Shown here in pieces: positions 53,454 through 58,149 of a DNA stretch of 58,149 bases; position 1 is the first letter of the stretch, and the number at the start of each line of letters is the position of its first letter. Both the position numbers and the translations under genes were made by a program. Below the pieces are notes generated by a model, which made no database searches, had not been told where the DNA came from, and worked only from the letters and a program-made list of their open reading frames with translations. Origin of the DNA: an uncultured Campylobacteraceae bacterium (GTDB lineage Bacteria > Campylobacterota > Campylobacteria > Campylobacterales > Arcobacteraceae); NCBI GenBank assembly GCA_913057765.1, contig CAJXPH010000001.1, positions 1-58,149 on the forward strand, given 5' to 3'.

Positions 53454-55405
53454 TAGCTTATTTTAGTACCTGATTTTTTTGGAGATTCTGGTCTAATTAA
53501 TGATAAACCATTTTCATCTTTGGCTGCCATAAGCATACCTTCACTAAGCATACCCATTAGTTTTGCAGGTTTAAGATTTGCGACAACACAGGCTTGTGTT
53601 CCAACTAGATCTGCAGCATTATAAAACTCTTTTATTCCAGCAAGAATTTGTCTATTTTTATCTTCTCCAACATCTACTTGAAGTTTTAATAGTTTTTTAG
53701 ATTTTGGAACTTCTTCTGCTTCTACAATTGTTCCAATTTTTAATGTTGTTTCGAAGAATTTATCAATAGTAATTAAATTATCTGGTTCTTCTACAACTTT
53801 TTTAGATTCGCTTTTCTTTTCTGCTTCTGATTTAGATACATCAGTAGGTTTAGCTTGTTCTAATAGAACTTCCTCAATTCTTGGGAATAGTTGTTCAACT
53901 TTAGTAATAGTTATATCCTCTAATAATTCTTTATTCTTTAGAATCTTAGTATAAGTATCTGTATTGATCTCTAAACCAATAGATTGAGCAATTTTTCCTA
54001 TTTTTTCTGGCATTACAGATTCTAAAAGGAAAGAAATTCTTGCCATTATATTTGTAATAAGTGCAACTAAAGCCATTGCTTCGTCTTCTTTACCATCTTT
54101 CATTTTAGCCCATGGTTCATAATCACCAATTGCTTTGTTTGCAATTGTTAATACTTTCCAAATATCTTCTAGATATCTATTAATTTGCATATTGTAAAGA
54201 TATTCTTCAATATTGTCTAAAATAGCTTCTACTTCATCAAGTTCTTTTCTATGAAATTTTTCTACATCTTTTGAAGTAACTTTAAAATCAAAATATTTTC
54301 CAGACATACCAGAAATTCTATTTAATAAGTTTCCTAAATCATTTCCTAGATCTGAATTAATTCTATCCATTAAAGCTTTTTGTGAAAAGTCACCATCTTG
54401 TCCAAAAGGTACTTCTCTAAGCATGAAATATCTAAATGCATCTAATCCATATGCATCTGCAATTTCTTTTGGATCTACAACATTACCTTTAGATTTTGAC
54501 ATTTTTTCACCATCTCTAGTCCACCAACCATGTGCAGCAATATGCTTTGGAAGAGGTAAGTCTAAAGACATTAAAAATGCTGGCCAATAAATTGCATGGA
54601 ATCTTAAAATATCTTTACCAACAAGATGACTTGTTGCTGGCCAAAAGTCCATATTTTCATTATCTTTACCATAACCTAAGGCAGTAATATAGTTCATCAA
54701 TGCATCTAACCACACGTACATAACATGTTTTGGTTCATTCATTGATTCTGGAAGTTTAACACCCCAATCAAATGATGTTCTAGATATAGATAAATCTCTT
54801 AACCCACCTTTTACAAAGTTAACAATTTCATTTTTCTTTGCTCTAGGTAAAATACAATCATCATTTTCTTCATACCATTTTATAAGTCTATCTTCATAAG
54901 CAGATAATTTAAAGAAAAAGCTTTCTTCTTTTACAATATTTGTTGGCTTACCACAATCTGGGCAAAACTGCTCGTCAATTAATTGTTTTTCAGTAAAAAA
55001 TGTTTCACATGATACACAATAGTAACCTTCATAATCACCTTTATAAATATCACCTTTTTTATACATAGTTTCAAATGCTTTTTGTACACCTAATTTATGT
55101 TCTTCATCAGTAGTTCTTATAAATTTATCATAAGTAATATCAAAATCATCCCACAACGTTTTAAACTTTCCAGAAACTTCATCTGCATACTCTTTAGGAG
55201 TTTTACCTCTTTGTTCAGCACTTTGAGAAATCTTTTGCCCATGTTCATCAGTTCCTGTTAGGAAAAATGTTTTTGATCCAGTTAGTCTTGAATATCTTGC
55301 TAACATATCAGCAATAATAGTTGTGTATGCATGACCAATATGAGCCACATCATTTACATAGTAAATTGGTGTTGTTATATAAACATTTTTACAAGTTTGT
55401 TTCAT
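53453..55405 (-). CDS. metG: Methionyl-tRNA synthetase
   Basis: A 650-residue class I synthetase. HIGH motif in VAHIGHAY, KMSKS in GEKMSKSKGNV, a zinc knuckle with two CxxC pairs (CVSC...CPDC) and an anticodon domain. After a Lys/Glu-rich linker (about 515-545) comes a C-terminal tRNA-binding domain of the EMAP/Trbp111 type (KIGTIVEAEEVPKSKKLL; GMLSEGMLMAA). It lies downstream of mobB-fbp-orf on the same strand. Confidence 0.97.
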   Translation of the reverse strand: MKQTCKNVYITTPIYYVNDVAHIGHAYTTIIADMLARYSRLTGSKTFFLTGTDEHGQKISQSAEQRGKTPKEYADEVSGKFKTLWDDFDITYDKFIRTTDEEHKLGVQKAFETMYKKGDIYKGDYEGYYCVSCETFFTEKQLIDEQFCPDCGKPTNIVKEESFFFKLSAYEDRLIKWYEENDDCILPRAKKNEIVNFVKGGLRDLSISRTSFDWGVKLPESMNEPKHVMYVWLDALMNYITALGYGKDNENMDFWPATSHLVGKDILRFHAIYWPAFLMSLDLPLPKHIAAHGWWTRDGEKMSKSKGNVVDPKEIADAYGLDAFRYFMLREVPFGQDGDFSQKALMDRINSDLGNDLGNLLNRISGMSGKYFDFKVTSKDVEKFHRKELDEVEAILDNIEEYLYNMQINRYLEDIWKVLTIANKAIGDYEPWAKMKDGKEDEAMALVALITNIMARISFLLESVMPEKIGKIAQSIGLEINTDTYTKILKNKELLEDITITKVEQLFPRIEEVLLEQAKPTDVSKSEAEKKSESKKVVEEPDNLITIDKFFETTLKIGTIVEAEEVPKSKKLLKLQVDVGEDKNRQILAGIKEFYNAADLVGTQACVVANLKPAKLMGMLSEGMLMAAKDENGLSLIRPESPKKSGTKIS

Positions 55406-55428
55406 TTTCTACCTCTATAGTTTATTAA

Positions 55429-55629
55429 TTAAAATTCAAATCCGCCGCCTGCGCCCTTACTCATTGACTCATAGACAGCTTGTACATATTTTTTTCTAAG
55501 TTCACAATCAAAGAACTTCTCACAAGGGTTACATGACTCTAATGAAAATGATTTTTGACATTTTTTGAGTTCTTCAAGTTTTGCATCGAGCTTAATATTC
55601 CACTCGTCTTGTTTTTGATTATCTGGCAT
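55429..55629 (-). CDS. Small cysteine-containing protein
   Basis: A 66-residue protein with four cysteines in C-x(9)-C-x(2)-C-x(5)-C spacing (KCQKSF...SCNPCEKFFDCELRK), able to bind a metal or cluster, and a glycine-rich end (GAGGGFEF). It overlaps the fbp stop by 11 bases and lies 23 bases before metG. I believe similar proteins exist in relatives at this place but give no name. Confidence 0.7.
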   Translation of the reverse strand: MPDNQKQDEWNIKLDAKLEELKKCQKSFSLESCNPCEKFFDCELRKKYVQAVYESMSKGAGGGFEF

Positions 55630-56467
55630 TTTTCTTATATACTTCTAATACTCTGTTTATTTCTTCATTTGAGCCAAAGAAACACGGTGTTGTATCATGG
55701 ATATGAGTTGTTTCAACTTCTAAAACTCTTTTTAATCCATCAATCGCCCCACCATTAGCAAATTCATATGTTAATGCAAAAGGGAAAACTTCAAACAATT
55801 GTCTTAATTTACCTTTTGGTCTATCAGTTGTTCCAGGGTAAGAGAAAAGTCCTCCACCTTTTAAAAGTATTTGATGTAAATCAGGAACCATTCCCCCTGA
55901 ATATCTTAGTCTATAACCATCATTAAAAATATCATCAATCATAGCTTTATGATAAGGAGCCCAACAATTTTGTGTTGAACCCGGAGCATTTAGATTACCT
56001 TTTTCATTTAATTTAATATCTTGAATATACTTAAATTCACCAGATAATAATCTATACATCTTTACGCAGTTATCAAGAGCAACAACCATTTCTACTCTAG
56101 GACCAAACACAACATAAACAGATGCAATAATATTTTTTGCATTAAATTCATTTTTGTATATACCATAAATTGAACCAACAGATAAATTTACGTCAACTAA
56201 AGATGAACCGTCTAAAGGATCATATGCAATTAAATATTCGCCATTATCATTTAAATCAACAATAGCTTCTTGTTCTTCACTAACAATAGCTTTAATAGAA
56301 GGAATTGTTGCAAATATATCTTCAATTATTACATCACTAGCAATATCTAATTTTAATTGTGTATCACCAGTTGAGTTTTCATTTTTACTTTTCCCTGTAT
56401 CACCAGTTTCAATTAAATCTTTAATCTTAATACTAGCATTTTCAATAGCTTTAATAATATCTTTCAT
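55619..56467 (-). CDS. fbp: Fructose-1,6-bisphosphatase class I
   Basis: A 282-residue FBPase for gluconeogenesis. Metal and phosphate motifs are clear: IVSEEQE, YDPLDGSSLVDVN, and LRYSGGMVPDLHQIL; the end RVLEVETTHIHDTTP fits. Shorter than the E. coli enzyme (332), as in other Campylobacterota. With pckA it marks a gluconeogenic lifestyle. It overlaps mobB by one base. Confidence 0.95.
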   Translation of the reverse strand: MKDIIKAIENASIKIKDLIETGDTGKSKNENSTGDTQLKLDIASDVIIEDIFATIPSIKAIVSEEQEAIVDLNDNGEYLIAYDPLDGSSLVDVNLSVGSIYGIYKNEFNAKNIIASVYVVFGPRVEMVVALDNCVKMYRLLSGEFKYIQDIKLNEKGNLNAPGSTQNCWAPYHKAMIDDIFNDGYRLRYSGGMVPDLHQILLKGGGLFSYPGTTDRPKGKLRQLFEVFPFALTYEFANGGAIDGLKRVLEVETTHIHDTTPCFFGSNEEINRVLEVYKKNAR

Positions 56468-56970
56468 TAAACTCTCTTTGCATTTTTATCAATCCAAGAA
56501 ATTATTTCTTCTGGATTATTTAAATCTAATTTATCAATATCAGATGGTATTTCAGAACTATCAATTGTTTCATCATGTGCAATTGCATCAGTAACAGGAT
56601 AATATGTTCCATCTAATCTATTTCTAAAAATTGAAATTCTTGGAAGAGGCAATGTTTTAAGACCTTCTACAAGAAGATAATCAAAATCACCAAATAAATC
56701 AATCATTTCATCAACTGTTGAAGTAGACTGTCTAAATAAAGTAGTCCGTGAAGGACTAACTACTGCAACATCAGCACCTGTTTGAGTGAACTTATCACTA
56801 TCTTTCCCAGGTTTGTCAAATCTTGCTTTATCTTTAGGGTCATGCTTTATAATGCAAACCTTATAACCATTATCTTGTAATATATTAGATACTTTAGCTA
56901 CAAGTGTAGTTTTACCACTATTAGAAGGACCACTAAAAGCAATTGCTAGTTTTTTATATTTCTTTTTCAT
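56467..56970 (-). CDS. mobB: Molybdopterin-guanine dinucleotide biosynthesis protein MobB
   Basis: A 167-residue P-loop GTPase (AFSGPSNSGKTTLVAKV; KHDPKDKARFDKPGKDSDKF; LLVEGLKTLPLPRISIFR). It assists MobA in forming the guanine dinucleotide form of the molybdenum cofactor used by NasA/NapA-type enzymes, hence a possible link to the nitrate reductases in this window. ATG 56970 is taken as start; a TTG 18 bases upstream is possible. Confidence 0.92.
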   Translation of the reverse strand: MKKKYKKLAIAFSGPSNSGKTTLVAKVSNILQDNGYKVCIIKHDPKDKARFDKPGKDSDKFTQTGADVAVVSPSRTTLFRQSTSTVDEMIDLFGDFDYLLVEGLKTLPLPRISIFRNRLDGTYYPVTDAIAHDETIDSSEIPSDIDKLDLNNPEEIISWIDKNAKRV

Positions 56971-57138
56971 AGCGCAGATTTTATCCAAAAGATAGTTAAA
57001 GAAAGTTTATCCCGATGGCTAATATATTACTACTGAATTACTGTAAAATGGATTTATTTTATCTTCAACAATCTAATTAATCATTAAAGAAACTGAATAT
57101 TATAGAAAAATGGCACACCTTTTTGGCACAACAGCTAT

Positions 57139-57444
57139 TTATTCTACAAATATTTTATAAGGGAATATTCCTATCAACCATATCAAGTCTAAAATAACAA
57201 TTACTTTTACTAAATATCCCCATAGTTTTCTACCTTTATAATTAGTTGAAGAAAGCCATAAAGCCTTATTAATAAAAAAACTATAAAAGTAAAAGAAAAA
57301 TATAAAATTAAAATTTTTATTAAGTATTTCTTCTCGAAGAAATTCATCTATTAACATACCTACTAAAAGATTATAAATCCAAAATACAATTACTAACTTT
57401 ATCTTGCCATTATACAAATCTTTAATATAGTTAAATGAATTCAT
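57139..57444 (-). CDS. Small membrane protein of unknown function
   Basis: A 101-residue protein with three hydrophobic helices (about 15-33, 44-62, 76-94). No family recognised. The 168 bases between it and mobB hold nothing clear. Confidence 0.55.
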   Translation of the reverse strand: MNSFNYIKDLYNGKIKLVIVFWIYNLLVGMLIDEFLREEILNKNFNFIFFFYFYSFFINKALWLSSTNYKGRKLWGYLVKVIVILDLIWLIGIFPYKIFVE

Positions 57445-57498
57445 ATTTTATTTACCTTCACTTTTTATCATGCATTATTTTTATTGATACAGTTAACG

Positions 57499-57708
57499 TC
57501 ACAGTTTTATTTTTTTTCTAATTAATATGAATTTTATAAATAATAATACTAAACCAGTTGATATTAAATATATTCCCATAATAAGTCCATCTTCAGCCGT
57601 TTGAGTATAAGTTGTAGAATTTTCAAAAATTGATGGAAAGACTACCATTGATGTGCCAAAGATTATTAATATGATTCCTGCTTCAATTAAATTAAATCTA
57701 CTTTTCAT
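57499..57708 (-). CDS. Two-helix membrane protein of unknown function
   Basis: A 69-residue protein with helices at about 8-28 and 42-62 joined by a polar loop. It overlaps the stop of the lipoprotein gene by 11 bases, so the two are probably cotranscribed. Confidence 0.55.
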   Translation of the reverse strand: MKSRFNLIEAGIILIIFGTSMVVFPSIFENSTTYTQTAEDGLIMGIYLISTGLVLLFIKFILIRKKIKL

Positions 57709-58087
57709 TTAATTGATTATCTTTTAATTTAATTTTATACATCATATTAGAAGGTCTGTCATACCAAAAATTTGTAAAAAAATGTATTCTGTCTGAATCT
57801 ATTGATACAATAAGTGTATTTGCATTTTGCCAGTAAATATCTATATCTCTAACTTTTTCTGCAAGTAATACTTTTGAATTGATTTCTTTATTTGAAAAAG
57901 ATAATACGTATTTGAATCCACCTGTCGCACCACCATAGGCTACTTCATATAATTTAACAAAAGTTGAATTATTATTCGAATTTAATTTTTTAATTAAATT
58001 ATCATTTTCTTCAATATTATTTTTCGTTTCGTTACATCCAATTAAAACAAAACAAAACAATACAAAGATTATACTTTTTATTCTCAA
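57698..58087 (-). CDS. Putative lipoprotein
   Basis: A 129-residue protein with a signal peptide and lipobox (FVLIGC, lipidated Cys near residue 18), then a polar Asn-rich linker and a beta-rich domain. The true start is TTG at 58087, after AGGAG. A longer frame running to 58126 is false: its first five residues, MYKRQ, are the translated Nextera mosaic end. It is 24 bases from the end of real sequence. No function recognised. Confidence 0.65.
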   Translation of the reverse strand: MRIKSIIFVLFCFVLIGCNETKNNIEENDNLIKKLNSNNNSTFVKLYEVAYGGATGGFKYVLSFSNKEINSKVLLAEKVRDIDIYWQNANTLIVSIDSDRIHFFTNFWYDRPSNMMYKIKLKDNQLNEK

Positions 58088-58111
58088 TTTTACTCCTATA
58101 ATATTCAATAG

Positions 58112-58149
58112 CTGTCTCTTATACACATCTGACGCTGCCGACGAAGAGG
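58112..58149 (-). other. Illumina Nextera i5 adapter (contaminant)
   Basis: Bases 58112-58130 are the reverse complement of the Tn5 mosaic end and 58131-58144 the Nextera read-1 stem. The last five bases (AGAGG) would start an i5 index; they fit S503 as I recall it, but five bases are few. Trim. Confidence 0.98.

Noticed and set aside
57120..57140. Short repeat GGCACA at 57110-57127 as a possible attachment site
   Set aside because: Only six bases, no tRNA or integrase nearby, and no matching partner seen.

Overview
The window is AT-rich chromosomal sequence from a member of the Campylobacterota, most likely the Arcobacter group (Arcobacteraceae). Pointers are the fused UreAB urease subunit typical of Helicobacter and Arcobacter, a RibBA with a decayed cyclohydrolase half, Arcobacter-like two-component proteins, and an aerobic/marine style of nitrogen scavenging. 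It is an assembled contig, not a clean genomic slice: bases 1-49 and 58112-58149 are Illumina Nextera adapter, so genomic sequence runs only from about 50 to 58111. No rRNA, CRISPR array, insertion sequence, integrase or prophage was found.

Layout. (1) 180-14143, plus strand: nitrate assimilation. A NarK-type transporter, a PP2C phosphatase/Ser-Thr kinase fusion, a molybdopterin nitrate reductase, a siroheme nitrite reductase (NirA type), a DmsB-DmsC fusion, a second nitrate reductase, a 73-aa orphan, and NirBD. The locus therefore holds two nitrate-reductase catalytic subunits and two nitrite reductases. (2) 14180-22408, minus strand: a catabolic locus with a TRAP transporter (DctP, DctQ, DctM), an EutA/maleate-isomerase-like protein, a diaminopropionate ammonia-lyase-like PLP enzyme, an M20 amidohydrolase (YgeY type) and an M24 hydrolase (DoeA/creatinase type). 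A GntR/FCD regulator lies upstream, and a divergent EamA exporter gene follows. Near-identical 20-bp sites lie before dctP and between gntR and the exporter. The substrate is not known; the enzyme set resembles but does not equal hydroxyectoine degradation.

(3) 23381-29472: truD, a MazG-like pyrophosphohydrolase with a nucleoside deoxyribosyltransferase, a membrane protein, a SauUSI-like PLD-helicase (probable type IV restriction enzyme), a small membrane protein and a SiaB-like kinase. (4) 29599-40085, minus strand: a urea block urtABCDE-ureD-ureAB-ureC-ureE-ureF-ureG, coupling urea import to urease. Upstream lie a hybrid histidine kinase, a receiver-kinase protein and an OmpR-type regulator (40239-44673). 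The urtA promoter region carries a perfect tandem 11-bp repeat and the leader a long dyad.

(5) 44809-46362: a 49-aa ORF, tRNA-Gln and initiator tRNA-Met under a consensus promoter, and ribBA. (6) 46469-51476, minus strand: oadG-oadA-oadB-pckA, a sodium-pumping oxaloacetate decarboxylase with PEP carboxykinase. (7) 51599-58087: a 31-aa ORF, an S24 repressor/peptidase, a MurF-N-domain-like protein, metG, a Cys-rich small protein, fbp, mobB and three small membrane or lipoprotein genes. mobB (molybdopterin guanine dinucleotide formation) could serve the nitrate reductases.

The common theme is nitrogen acquisition (nitrate, nitrite, urea, and a probable amino-acid derivative), all converging on ammonium. 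All assignments come from reading motifs by eye; no database search was run.
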